From Plantactinospora mayteni (GTDB taxonomy: Bacteria; Actinomycetota; Actinomycetes; Mycobacteriales; Micromonosporaceae): a DNA stretch of 64,000 nt. Numbering within the stretch: position 1 is the first letter of the stretch; each line of letters starts with the position of its first letter. Position numbers and translations under genes: made by a program. The notes beneath the pieces were generated by a model that was given only the letters and a program-made list of their open reading frames with translations, was not told where the DNA came from and did not search any database. Of the stretch, positions 19,200 through 27,178 are shown one piece after another. The stretch covers positions 23,815-87,814 of the forward strand of contig NZ_BONX01000064.1 of the NCBI RefSeq assembly GCF_016862935.1, in the 5' to 3' direction.

Positions 19200-19778
19200 G
19201 TGCCCAGGGTAAGTCAGGACCAGCTCGACGCCCGCCGTCAGGAGATCCTCGGCGCGGCACGGGCCTGCTTCGCCCGACACGGCTACGAGGGCGCCACCGT
19301 GCGCCGGCTCGAAGAGGCGACCGGGCTCTCCCGGGGAGCGATCTTCCACCACTTCCGGGACAAGGACTCGCTCTTCCTCGCGGTCGCCGAGGACGACGCC
19401 GCCGCCATGGTCGCCACGGTCGCCCGCAACGGTCTGGTGCAGGTCATGCGGGACCTGCTGGCCGGTGCCACCTCGCCGGACACCACCGGCTGGCTGGGCA
19501 GCCAACTCGAGGTGTCCCGGCGACTGCGCACCGACCCGGAGTTCGCGAAGCGCTGGGCGGAACGCTCGGCGAGTCTCGCCGAGGCCACCCGGGAGCGGCT
19601 GGCCCGGCAGCGGGACGCCGGGGTACTCCGCGACGACGTACCCATCGAGACGCTGGCCCGGTTCCTGGAGCTGGCCTACGACGGCCTGGTGCTGCAACTG
19701 GCGATGGCCCGGCCGGCGGGCGACCTCGGTCCGGTACTGGACCTGGTCGAGGAGGCGGTCCGCCGACCGGGCCGCTGA
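19200..19778 (+). CDS. acnR: AcnR-type TetR-family repressor of aconitase
   Basis: 192 residues. TetR N-terminal HTH (ILGAARACFARHGYEGATVR then LSRGAIFHHFRDKDSLF) plus an effector domain. The segment GYEGATVRRLEEATGLSRGA and the following FHHFRDKDSLFLAVA, and later VQVMRDLLAG and RTDPEFAKRW, closely follow AcnR of Corynebacterium and its mycobacterial counterpart, which repress acn. There the gene lies next to acn; here it is 9.5 kb away. Shared operator-like DNA at both genes supports the assignment. A second in-frame GTG one codon earlier is possible. Confidence 0.75.
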   Translation: MPRVSQDQLDARRQEILGAARACFARHGYEGATVRRLEEATGLSRGAIFHHFRDKDSLFLAVAEDDAAAMVATVARNGLVQVMRDLLAGATSPDTTGWLGSQLEVSRRLRTDPEFAKRWAERSASLAEATRERLARQRDAGVLRDDVPIETLARFLELAYDGLVLQLAMARPAGDLGPVLDLVEEAVRRPGR

Positions 19779-19799
19779 GCACGCCCACTCCGGCCAACA

Positions 19800-19913
19800 C
19801 TGCTCGCCCCTTGTAGCTCTGCTCGCTCCTTCTGGCACTGATCGCGTCTCCGGCGGCGCTGCTGCCCCGGACAGCACTGCTCGCCCCTTGCGGCCCTGCT
19901 CGCCCCTTGCGGC
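19800..19913. repeat. Two pairs of 18-bp repeats (CTGCTCGCCCCTTGCGGC type)
   Basis: Copies at 19800-19817, 19819-19836, 19877-19894 and 19896-19913. Within each pair the period is 19 bp; the pairs are 77 bp apart. They fill most of the 238-bp gap between acnR and the TIGR04222 gene. The CCCTTGCGG core recurs in other intergenic elements of this window (50596, 60697). No gene is seen in the gap. Confidence 0.7.
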
Positions 19914-20016
19914 GCCGCTCGGCACGCGGCAGGTTTGCCGAACCGCGATCGGGCGGGCTGGCGTAGCCGATCCACAATGGTGGCAGTCCCGACCCACGTA
20001 CGCCTGGAGTGACCCG

Positions 20017-20943
20017 ATGGACGTGCTGCCGGTGCAAGCCGAGACCTGGGGCGTACCCGGGCCGGTCTTCCTGACCATCTACCTCACGATCGCCGGACTG
20101 GTCCTGCTCGGCACCCTGGTCCACCGGCTGGTCGGGTTCGCCGGGCACCGCCCGCCCGGGGCCGAGCGGCTGCACCCGATCCAGCTCGCCTGGCTGTCCG
20201 GCGGTGACCGGCTGTCCGTGTACGCCACGCTCGGCGGGCTGCGCGCCGCCGGGGCGGTCGGCACCACACCGCAGCGCCGGCTGGTGCAGGCCGGGCCGTT
20301 GCCGGTCCAGGCCACGCCGCTCGACGCCGCCGTCCACCAGGCGGCCGGCCAGGGCGTACGCGGGCGAAAGCTCGGCGACGATCCACGGGTCCGCACCGCG
20401 CTCGCCGACCTGCGGGCCGAGCTGGTCCGGAACGGACTGGCGCTGCCCCGGTCGGCCCGGCCGGTCGCCCGGATCGGGCCGGTACTGCTGCTCGGGCTGC
20501 TGGCGGTCGGCCTGGCCCGGCTGATCGCCGGTCTGGTCGGCGGTCAGCCGGTCGGCTACCTCGGGCTGAGCCTGCTGGTGCTGGCGCCCACCAGCGTGGT
20601 GCTGCTCTGCGTGGTCCCCCACCGGACCCGGGCGGCGAACGCACTCCTGCGCGACCTGCGCCGGCAGCACCAGCACCTCGCGCCCCGGCACTCGCCCGCC
20701 TACGCCACCTACGGGGCGGCCGGTGCGGCGCTGGGGATCGCCCTCTTCGGCACGGCCGCGCTGGTCCAGTTCGACCCGGCGTTCGCGGTCGAGGCGGAGG
20801 TGCAGCGCGCGGTGAGCACACCGGCAGTGGGCGGCAGCGGCGGATCCGGCGGCGGGGACAGCTCCGGTGGCGGCGACGGTTCGGGCGGCAGTGGCTGCGG
20901 TGGTGGTGGCGGGTGCGGTGGGTGCGGCGGGTGCGGCGGATGA
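20017..20943 (+). CDS. TIGR04222-domain membrane protein with Gly/Cys-rich C-terminal tail (putative MNIO substrate)
   Basis: 308 residues. An N-terminal membrane segment (about 14-36) is followed by a cytoplasmic-looking region with ERLHPIQLAWLSGGDRLSV, typical of TIGR04222, and three further hydrophobic segments (about 143-165, 168-190, 227-248). From about residue 270 the chain is almost only Gly/Ser/Asp and ends with Cys294, Cys300, Cys303 and Cys306 set in glycines. The ATG at 20017 follows TGGAGTGACCCG. Its stop overlaps the MNIO start (ATGA). Inference: the Cys tail is the modification target, tethered to the membrane. Confidence 0.85.
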   Translation: MDVLPVQAETWGVPGPVFLTIYLTIAGLVLLGTLVHRLVGFAGHRPPGAERLHPIQLAWLSGGDRLSVYATLGGLRAAGAVGTTPQRRLVQAGPLPVQATPLDAAVHQAAGQGVRGRKLGDDPRVRTALADLRAELVRNGLALPRSARPVARIGPVLLLGLLAVGLARLIAGLVGGQPVGYLGLSLLVLAPTSVVLLCVVPHRTRAANALLRDLRRQHQHLAPRHSPAYATYGAAGAALGIALFGTAALVQFDPAFAVEAEVQRAVSTPAVGGSGGSGGGDSSGGGDGSGGSGCGGGGGCGGCGGCGG

Positions 20944-21848
20944 CGACCGGGGATGGTGTGCGGGCGCCGGAGGTTGGAGACGGTGTGCCGGTGCCGGCCT
21001 CCGGTGTGCCGGTGCCGGCCGGTGTGCGGACACCGGAGGCCGGATACGGCGTGGGGATCGGCTGGCGGCCCGAGATCGCCGGCTTCGTCGCGGACCTGCC
21101 CGGCCTGCGCTTCGTCGAGGTGATCGCCGAGTCGATACCCGCTGCCGGGCCACCGCCGGGCCTCGCCGAACTGCGTGAACGCGGCGTGACCGTGATACCG
21201 CACGGGGTGCGGCTCTCCCTCGGCGGCGCCGACCCGGTCGAGCCTGCTCGGGTACGCCAGTTCGCCCGGGCCGCCGAACTGCTGGACGCGCCGCTGGCCA
21301 GTGAGCACATCGCCTTCGTCCGGGCCGGCGGGATCGAGGCGGGGCACCTGCTGCCGTTGCCGCGTACCCGGGAGGCGGTCGACGCGGTGGTCGGGAACGT
21401 CGCCCGGGTACGGGCCGAACTCTCCGTCCCACTCGCCCTGGAGCCGATCGCCGCCATCTTCGACTGGCCGGACGACGAACTGGACGAGGCGGACTTCCTC
21501 ACCGAGATCCTCGACCGTACCGGCGCGCTGCTGCTGCTGGACATCGCCAACGTCTACGCCAACGCCCGCAACCGGGGTGCCGATCCGCTCGACCTGCTCG
21601 ACCGGCTGCCGCTGGAGCGGGTCGGCTACGTACACGTCGCGGGCGGTGCGGCCAGCGACGGGATCTACCACGACACGCACACCGACCCGGTCCCGCCGGA
21701 GGTACTCGACCTGGTCGCCGAACTCTCCGCCCGGCACCGGCCGCCAGCGCTGCTGCTGGAGCGCGACGGACACTATCCACCGGCCGCCACCCTGCGCGCC
21801 GAACTCGACGCCATCGCCGCCGCCTCCGGCTATCCGAGGGTGACCTGA
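20940..21848 (+). CDS. MNIO-family (DUF692) multinuclear non-heme iron oxidase-like enzyme
   Basis: 302 residues; TIM-barrel family related to MbnB and the bufferin-modifying enzymes, which oxidise Cys-containing peptides using a multi-iron centre. Conserved metal/active-site candidates are all present: Glu64, His88 in VIPHGVRLS, Glu122/His123 in ASEHIAF, Glu168 in LALEPIA, Asp201/Asn204 in LLDIANVYAN, His232 in YVHVAGG, Asp245/His247 in HDTHTDPVP and Glu274 in LLLERDGHYP. An unusual Val-Pro-Ala repeat (about 16-28) precedes the barrel start YGVGIGWRPE. It overlaps the TIGR04222 gene by 4 bp. No separate short precursor peptide is seen nearby. Confidence 0.9.
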   Translation: MTTGDGVRAPEVGDGVPVPASGVPVPAGVRTPEAGYGVGIGWRPEIAGFVADLPGLRFVEVIAESIPAAGPPPGLAELRERGVTVIPHGVRLSLGGADPVEPARVRQFARAAELLDAPLASEHIAFVRAGGIEAGHLLPLPRTREAVDAVVGNVARVRAELSVPLALEPIAAIFDWPDDELDEADFLTEILDRTGALLLLDIANVYANARNRGADPLDLLDRLPLERVGYVHVAGGAASDGIYHDTHTDPVPPEVLDLVAELSARHRPPALLLERDGHYPPAATLRAELDAIAAASGYPRVT

Positions 21849-21988
21849 GATGTCGAACACGATCGCCGCCGCCTCCGGTCATCCGGAGATGAGCGACACG
21901 ATCGCCTTCCGCCTCCGGCTATCCGCAGGTGACCGGAGATGACTGACCCGATCACCGCCCGCCTCCGGTTGCCCGGCGGTGACCGCAG
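21807..21988 (+). repeat. Degenerate tandem duplication of the MNIO gene's 3' end
   Basis: The last ~43 bp of the MNIO gene (from GAYNCGATCGCCGCCGCC to GGTGACCTGAG) recur downstream as three diverged copies, each starting with ATG: 21850-21888 (39 bp, one deletion), 21889-21938 (50 bp) and 21939-21988 (50 bp). The final copy runs directly into the start codon of the SCO6045-like gene. The 50-bp period is not a multiple of three. Confidence 0.75.
21850..21942 (+). CDS. Relay mini-ORF 1 in duplicated gene boundary
   Basis: 30 codons, starting MSNTIAAASGHPEMSDTIAF, one base after the MNIO stop codon. Its stop overlaps the next mini-ORF start (ATGA at 21939-21942). It may only serve to hand ribosomes on; no function as a protein is claimed. 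Confidence 0.3.
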   Translation: MSNTIAAASGHPEMSDTIAFRLRLSAGDRR

Positions 21989-21992
21989 ATGA
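21939..21992 (+). CDS. Relay mini-ORF 2 in duplicated gene boundary
   Basis: 17 codons (MTDPITARLRLPGGDRR). The stop again overlaps the next start, here that of the SCO6045-like gene (ATGA at 21989-21992). Likely keeps translational coupling across the duplicated region rather than making a useful peptide. Confidence 0.3.
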   Translation: MTDPITARLRLPGGDRR

Positions 21993-22537
21993 CCGACGAG
22001 ACCCGGCCTGCGGACCGACCACGATCACGGAACGACCGGAGCAGTCGGGCCGGAGCGGCCGGGACGCTGGCCGACCGGCAGGCCGCGCTGGTAGCCGCCC
22101 TGGTGGCCGGGGCGCCGCTGCCACCGGGCTTCGACGCCCGGCTGGTCGGGGTGGCCCGGTCGGCGCTGCTGCACAAGCGGGCCGGCGAGGTCGCCCGGCA
22201 CTGGCCGCTGCTCGCCGCAGGGCACGGCCGGAGCTGGCGGGCCGTCTTCGCGGCCTGGGCGGCCGAGCGCCCGACCTCGGGCTCGGTCCGGGACGGCTGG
22301 GACCTGGCCCGGCACCTGGCCGCCGAGGAGGCGCTGCCGGCGCCCGCCGCCGAGGAACTCGCCGTCCGGGAGGCCGGCTGGCGGTACGACGGCCACACGC
22401 CCCCGCGCCGACGCCGGCTGCCGGCACTGCGCCGGGCCGGAAACGTGCTGGTGGTGCAGTTCGCCGGCCGGGTACGCATCTGGACCGCGCCCGGCTCCAC
22501 CAACCCGAAGATCGACTCGGCGTCGCCCGGGTCATAG
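21989..22537 (+). CDS. SCO6045-like putative MNIO partner protein
   Basis: 182 residues. After a polar N-terminus (1-27), a helical core (LADRQAALVAALVAGAPLPP, DARLVGVARSALLHKRAGEV, ARHWPLLAAGHGRSWRAVF, then WAAERP) matches the SCO6045-type proteins found beside DUF692 genes in actinobacteria. In other MNIO systems a helical partner (HvfC-like, DUF2063) presents the substrate; this may be the equivalent. The C-terminal ~40 residues are basic and may bind nucleic acid or substrate. Third gene of the cassette, coupled through the relay mini-ORFs. Confidence 0.7.
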   Translation: MTDETRPADRPRSRNDRSSRAGAAGTLADRQAALVAALVAGAPLPPGFDARLVGVARSALLHKRAGEVARHWPLLAAGHGRSWRAVFAAWAAERPTSGSVRDGWDLARHLAAEEALPAPAAEELAVREAGWRYDGHTPPRRRRLPALRRAGNVLVVQFAGRVRIWTAPGSTNPKIDSASPGS

Positions 22538-22546
22538 GATCCCGCT

Positions 22547-23308
22547 ATGGATCTCGGACTCGCGGACCGGGTGTACGTGCTGACCGGCGCATCGAAGGGA
22601 CTCGGCTTCGCCACCGCACGCGCCCTGGTGGCCGACGGCGCCCGGGTGGTGATCTCGGCCCGGGATCCCGACCAGGTGGCCACGGCGGCAGAACGACTCG
22701 GCCCGGACGACCGGGTGGTCGGGGTCACCGCCGACCTGGCCAGCCCGGACACCGCGACCCGGTTGGTCGACACCGCCCTGGAGCGGTTCGGCGGGCTCGA
22801 CGGTGGGCTGGTCTCGGTCGGCGGACCGCCGCCGGGCAGCGCCGCCCAGGCCACCGACGCGCAGTGGCGGGACTCCTTCGAGACCATCTTCCTCGGCACG
22901 GTCCGGGCCGCCCGGACGATCGCGGCGGCACTGCCGGTCGGCGGCGCGCTCGGCCTGGTGCTCTCCAACTCGGTCCGGGCACCGATTCCGGGGCTCGGCA
23001 TCTCGAACGGGCTGCGGCCGGGGCTGGCCGGGGTGGCCAAGGACATGGCCGACGAGTACGGTCCGCGCGGCGTACGCGTACTCAGCCTGTTGCCGGGCCG
23101 GATTCTCACCGACCGTAACCGGGAACTCTTCGCCGCCAGCGGGGACCCGGAGCGAGCCCGGGCCGACGCGGAGGCGGCGATACCGCTGCGCCGGATCGGC
23201 GACCCGGACGAGTTCGGCCGGGTGGCCGCGTTCGTGCTCTCCCCCGCCGCCAGCTACCTGACCGGGGTCACCATCCCGGTCGACGGCGGCGCACTGCGGA
23301 GCCTCTGA
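22547..23308 (+). CDS. Short-chain dehydrogenase/reductase-like protein lacking the catalytic Tyr/Lys
   Basis: 253 residues. Rossmann motif VLTGASKGLG (11-20) and the usual C-terminal FVLSPAASYLTGVTIPVDGG are clear. Ser residues lie at 140/142 (LVLSNSV), but the YxxxK pair is replaced: GISNGLRP puts Ser153 and Arg157 at those positions. A subgroup of bacterial SDRs with an SN..R motif shares this, so catalysis by the standard mechanism is doubtful. TAGGAT, overlapping the previous stop, lies six bases before the ATG (leaderless). Confidence 0.8.
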   Translation: MDLGLADRVYVLTGASKGLGFATARALVADGARVVISARDPDQVATAAERLGPDDRVVGVTADLASPDTATRLVDTALERFGGLDGGLVSVGGPPPGSAAQATDAQWRDSFETIFLGTVRAARTIAAALPVGGALGLVLSNSVRAPIPGLGISNGLRPGLAGVAKDMADEYGPRGVRVLSLLPGRILTDRNRELFAASGDPERARADAEAAIPLRRIGDPDEFGRVAAFVLSPAASYLTGVTIPVDGGALRSL

Positions 23309-23556
23309 GCTGCCTCCGGCCGGCCACCGGCTCCCGCCAGCCGCCGAACCGACCTTCGCCCGCCACCGGCTGACTCCGGTCGCCCTCCAGATGGAGGGCC
23401 GGGTGACGGGTCCGGGTCGCGGCGCGTCACCGATCCGCTCCCGGTACGGCCAGTTCCGGAAGACCATGCGACTCGGCCGCCGAGCCGGTCTCGGCCTGCC
23501 GCCGGCCCGGCCCCGGGCCGGGATAGAGTTGCCACCCGTCGAGCCTGGAGGTTTCC

Positions 23557-23673
23557 ATCATCGAACTGCTGAGCCTGGTGGTGCTCGCCGTCGGCGCGCT
23601 CTGCTGTCTGGCGGTGGTGACGGCTGTGGTGCTGGTGGTGGTATGGGCGGTCAGGCGAAACAACAAGAGTTGA
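23557..23673 (+). CDS. Putative tiny membrane protein, non-standard start
   Basis: An open frame of about 38 codons after a perfect GGAGG (23547-23551). It begins ATC-ATC-GAA with no ATG/GTG/TTG before the membrane segment. The product would be a single hydrophobic helix (LLSLVVLAVGALCCLAVV) ending in VRRNNKS. The strong ribosome-binding site and clean membrane helix argue for expression; the ATC start or a sequence change from ATG is the doubt. An internal GTG at 23578 is an alternative. It overlaps the start of mug. Confidence 0.4.
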   Translation: MIELLSLVVLAVGALCCLAVVTAVVLVVVWAVRRNNKS

Positions 23674-24296
23674 CGACGGCCCGACGGGTCCGGCCCCGTC
23701 CGACCCCGGCCGAGGTGGCGGCGGCGGCCGACCGGCTGCTCCCCGACCTGATCGCCCCGGACCTGGACGTACTCTTCTGCGGGATCAACCCGGGTCTCTA
23801 CTCGGCGGCGACCGGCTGGCACTTCGCCCGGCCCGGCAACCGGTTCTGGCCGGCCCTGCACCGGGGTGGGTTCACACCGCACCTGGTCGACCCGGCCGAC
23901 CAGGCCGAACTGCTCGGTCACGGGCTGGGCATCACCAACCTGGCGGCCCGGGCCAGCGCCCGGGCCGACGAACTGACCCGGGACGAACTCGTCGAGGGCG
24001 GTCGGCTGCTGGTCCGCAAGGTCCGGCGGTACCGGCCGCGCTGGGTGGCGGTGCTCGGGGTCACGGCGTACCGGACGGCGTTCGAGCGGCGTACGGCGAG
24101 GATCGGCCGGCAACCGGAGACGATCGGCGGGGCACACCTGTGGGTACTGCCGAACCCGAGCGGGCTGAACGCACACTTCACCGGGCCGGGGCTGGCCGCC
24201 GAGTTCGCGGCGCTGCGGGCGGCGACCCTGGCGGAGACGCGGGGCCAGGGGCCGGGCGACCGCCTGAAGAGTGGACTCGGTCAGACCGGGTCGTAG
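23643..24296 (+). CDS. mug: G/U mismatch-specific DNA glycosylase Mug
   Basis: 217 residues from ATG 23643; an alternative TTG at 23670 overlaps the upstream ORF stop (TTGA). Mug/TDG-family motifs: VLFCGINPGLYSAATGWHFA with the GINPG catalytic Asn, RPGNRFWPAL, and the intercalation loop LPNPSGLNAHF. Removes uracil or modified T/C opposite G. The 3' end overlaps the convergent ABC transporter gene by 16 bp. Confidence 0.88.
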   Translation: MGGQAKQQELTTARRVRPRPTPAEVAAAADRLLPDLIAPDLDVLFCGINPGLYSAATGWHFARPGNRFWPALHRGGFTPHLVDPADQAELLGHGLGITNLAARASARADELTRDELVEGGRLLVRKVRRYRPRWVAVLGVTAYRTAFERRTARIGRQPETIGGAHLWVLPNPSGLNAHFTGPGLAAEFAALRAATLAETRGQGPGDRLKSGLGQTGS

Positions 24297-26248
24297 TCGG
24301 GGCGTGGCATCGTGATCACCGGCTCCGGGCCGACCGCGTCGGAGTATGGGGCCGGGGAGCCGGCGACGGCGAACTGCGTCCGGTACAGCTCGGCGTAGAG
24401 GCCGCCGACGGCGACCAGTTCCTCGTGCCGGCCCCGCTCGACGATCCGCCCGCCGTCCAGTACCAGGATCTGGTCGGCCTCCCGTACGGTCGACAGCCGG
24501 TGCGCGATCACCAGCGCCGTACGCCCGCTCAGCGCCACCGACAGCGCCCGCTGTACCGCCGCCTCCGACTCGGAGTCGAGGTGCGCGGTCGCCTCGTCGA
24601 GGATCACGATCGACGGGGCCTTGAGCAGCAGCCGGGCGATGGCGATCCGCTGTTTCTCGCCGCCGGAGAAGCGGTAGCCCCGCTCGCCGACCATGGTGTC
24701 GAGCCCGTCCGGCAGCGAGTGGACCAGCTCCGCCACCTGGGCGCCGCGCAGCGCCGCCCAGAGTTCGTCGTCGGTCGCGTCGGGCTTGGCGTAGCGCAGG
24801 TTTTCCGCGATCGTCTCGTGGAACAGGTGCGAGTCCTGGGTCACCACCCCGATGGTGTCGCGCAGCGAGTCGAGGGTGGCGTCCCGGACGTCGACGTCAC
24901 CGACCCGGACCGCCCCGTCGGTCACGTCGTAGATCCGGGAGACCAGCATCGAGGTGGTGGACTTGCCGGCACCGGAGGGCCCGACCAGGGCCACCATCTG
25001 GCCCGGCTCGACGGTGAACGAGACGCCGCGCAGCACCGGCTCGTTGACCGTACGGTCGAGTGTGGCGACCTCCTCCAGCGAGGCGAGCGACACCTCGGCG
25101 GCGGTCGGATAGCGGAACCGTACGTCGGAGAACTCCAGCCGCCCGGCACCGCGCGGGATCTCGACCGCGGCCGGCTTCTCGGCGATCGACGGGGTCAGGT
25201 CGAGCACCTCGAAGACCCGGTCGAAGGAGACCAGCGCGCTCATCACGTCCACCCGGACGTTCGACAGCGCGGTCAGCGGGCCGTAGAGGCGGGTGAGCAG
25301 CAGGGCAAGCGTCACCACCGTGCCGGCGCTGACGTTGCCCTGCACCGCGAGCCAGCCGCCGAGCCCGTAGGTCAGCGCCTGGGCCAGCGAGGCGACCAGC
25401 AGCATCGCCACGAAGAAGGTGCGGGAGTACATCGCGGACTGGATGCCGATGTCCCGGACCCGCTCGGCCCGGTCGCCGAACCGCCGCGCCTCGACGTCGG
25501 GCCGGGCGAAGAGCTTGACCAGCAGCGCCCCGGACACCCCGAACCGCTCGGTCATGGTGGCGTTCATCTTGGCGTCGAGGTCGTACGACTCCCGGGTGAT
25601 CTCCGCCAGCCGCCGGCCGACCCGGCGGGCCGGGATGATGAAGATCGGCAGCAGGATCAGGGAGAGCGCGGTGATCTGCCAGGAGAGCGTGAACATGACG
25701 GCGGCGGTCAGCACGAGCTGGATGATGTTGCTGACCACCCCGGAGAGGGTGCTGGTGAAGGCCCGCTGCGCGCCGGTCACGTCGTTGTTGAGCCGGCTGA
25801 CCAGCGCCCCGGTCTGGGTACGGGTGAAGAACGGCAGCGGCATCCGCTGGACGTGGTCGTAGACCCGGGTCCGCAGGTTGAGGATGATCCCCTCGCCGAT
25901 CCGCGCCGAATACCAGCGCTGGGCCAGCGAGAGCAGTGCGTCCAGCACCGCGAGGCCGGCGATCACCAAGGCCAGCCGGATCACCAGCCCGCCCGCGTCG
26001 GAGCCGCCCCGGGAAATCGCGTTGATCACGTCACCGGCGAGGACCGGGGTCGCCACCCCGATGATCGCGGCGAAGACCACCGTGACCAGGAACACCACGA
26101 TGTCGCGCCGGTAGGGTCGGGCGAATTCGACGACCCGGCGTACGCTGCGCCGGCTCACCCGGTGTGCGGTCACCTCGTCGCGGTTACGCAACGAGCGCAG
26201 CATGTTCCAACCGCCCATGCTGGCACCGGCACCCATCGGGTTCACCAC
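24281..26248 (-). CDS. ABC exporter, fused membrane and ATPase domains
   Basis: 655 residues. Six-helix membrane domain (about 45-340) followed by an ATPase domain with Walker A LVGPSGAGKSTTSML, Q-loop VVTQDSHLF, signature FSGGEKQRIAIARLL, Walker B SIVILDEATAHLD and H-loop VIAHRLSTV. MsbA/MdlB-type half-transporter that should dimerise; substrate unknown. The GTG at 26248 sits six bases after GGGAGG. No accessory protein nearby, so a homodimer is likely. Confidence 0.9.
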   Translation of the reverse strand: MVNPMGAGASMGGWNMLRSLRNRDEVTAHRVSRRSVRRVVEFARPYRRDIVVFLVTVVFAAIIGVATPVLAGDVINAISRGGSDAGGLVIRLALVIAGLAVLDALLSLAQRWYSARIGEGIILNLRTRVYDHVQRMPLPFFTRTQTGALVSRLNNDVTGAQRAFTSTLSGVVSNIIQLVLTAAVMFTLSWQITALSLILLPIFIIPARRVGRRLAEITRESYDLDAKMNATMTERFGVSGALLVKLFARPDVEARRFGDRAERVRDIGIQSAMYSRTFFVAMLLVASLAQALTYGLGGWLAVQGNVSAGTVVTLALLLTRLYGPLTALSNVRVDVMSALVSFDRVFEVLDLTPSIAEKPAAVEIPRGAGRLEFSDVRFRYPTAAEVSLASLEEVATLDRTVNEPVLRGVSFTVEPGQMVALVGPSGAGKSTTSMLVSRIYDVTDGAVRVGDVDVRDATLDSLRDTIGVVTQDSHLFHETIAENLRYAKPDATDDELWAALRGAQVAELVHSLPDGLDTMVGERGYRFSGGEKQRIAIARLLLKAPSIVILDEATAHLDSESEAAVQRALSVALSGRTALVIAHRLSTVREADQILVLDGGRIVERGRHEELVAVGGLYAELYRTQFAVAGSPAPYSDAVGPEPVITMPRPDYDPV

Positions 26249-26367
26249 GCGCGACCTCCCAGTCGTCCTCGACGACTACGACAACCGGAGTGGCGGCCCG
26301 ATTCTTCCCGAATGATCCCCTGGTCACACACGCCGCCGGCTGATCATGCACGCCGTCGGCGTACAGC

Positions 26368-27132
26368 CTATTCGCCGGCTCCGACAAGATCGCGCATGCG
26401 GCGGGTCTGCGCCTCGCGCTCGGCCCGCTGCTGCTCCGCCGGGGAGCGCCCGGAGGCACCGGCCAGCAGCGCCTTGATCTCCACCACCGCGTCCCGGTTG
26501 CCGCTCAGGATCGCCGCGGTCAGGTCCTGGACCGCCGCGTCGAGGTCGTCCGGCGGCACGACCACGGTGGCCAGGCCGAGCCGCTCGGCCTCGGCCGCGT
26601 CGATCCGCCGGCCGGTCACGCAGATCTCCAGCGCCCGGGCGTAGCCGACCAACTCCACCAGCCGCTTCGTGCCGGCGAGATCGGGGACCAGGCCGAGGGT
26701 GACCTCGGCCATCACGAAGGTGGCGTCCGAGGCCAGCACCCGGAGGTCACAGGCGAGCGCGAGCTGGAAGCCGGCCCCGATCGCGTGCCCCTGCACCGCC
26801 GCGACCGAGATCAGGTCGGGGCGGTGCAGCCAGGTGAAGCCGGCCTGGAAGCCGGCGATCCGCTCGGCACACTCCTCGGGCGGCAACCCGGCCAGCTCGA
26901 CCAGGGAGTTCTCCGCCCCGGCGCCCCCGGTCGGCACCGAGAGGTCGAGCCCGGCGGAAAAGGCCCGACCCTCGCCCCGTACCACCACGACGCGGACGTC
27001 ACCCGGGAGGTCCCGGGAGAAGTCGTGCATCGCCCGCCACATCTGCGGCGTCTGTGCGTTGAGTACGTCGGGCCGGCACAACGTCAGTGTCGCGACCGGC
27101 CCGTCGCAATTGAGTCGTACGCCGACGGTCAC
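26368..27132 (-). CDS. Crotonase/enoyl-CoA hydratase-family protein
   Basis: 254 residues from a GTG following GGAG with a 6-nt gap. Oxyanion-hole motif GRAFSAGLDLS (55-65) and second region AAVQGHAIGAGFQLALACD. The first catalytic Glu of hydratases (Glu144 in the rat enzyme) is Gln123 here, while the second is present (Glu143 in MAEVTLG). True hydration is therefore uncertain; other crotonase chemistry is possible. Starts 46 bp after the HTH gene and may be co-transcribed with it. Confidence 0.8.
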   Translation of the reverse strand: MTVGVRLNCDGPVATLTLCRPDVLNAQTPQMWRAMHDFSRDLPGDVRVVVVRGEGRAFSAGLDLSVPTGGAGAENSLVELAGLPPEECAERIAGFQAGFTWLHRPDLISVAAVQGHAIGAGFQLALACDLRVLASDATFVMAEVTLGLVPDLAGTKRLVELVGYARALEICVTGRRIDAAEAERLGLATVVVPPDDLDAAVQDLTAAILSGNRDAVVEIKALLAGASGRSPAEQQRAEREAQTRRMRDLVGAGE

Positions 27133-27178
27133 GAAGAACTCCGCAGGCGTACGGGTCCGGACCAGGCTGCTGAGCGGG

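Noticed and set aside
20017..22537. TIGR04222-MNIO cassette as a classical RiPP cluster with a free precursor peptide
   Set aside because: No short peptide gene with a leader was found on either strand nearby; the only Cys-rich stretch is the membrane protein's tail.
24140..26644. 834-codon open frame antisense to the ABC exporter
   Set aside because: Shadow of the ABC transporter; His/Asp/Gly-rich, no recognisable fold.
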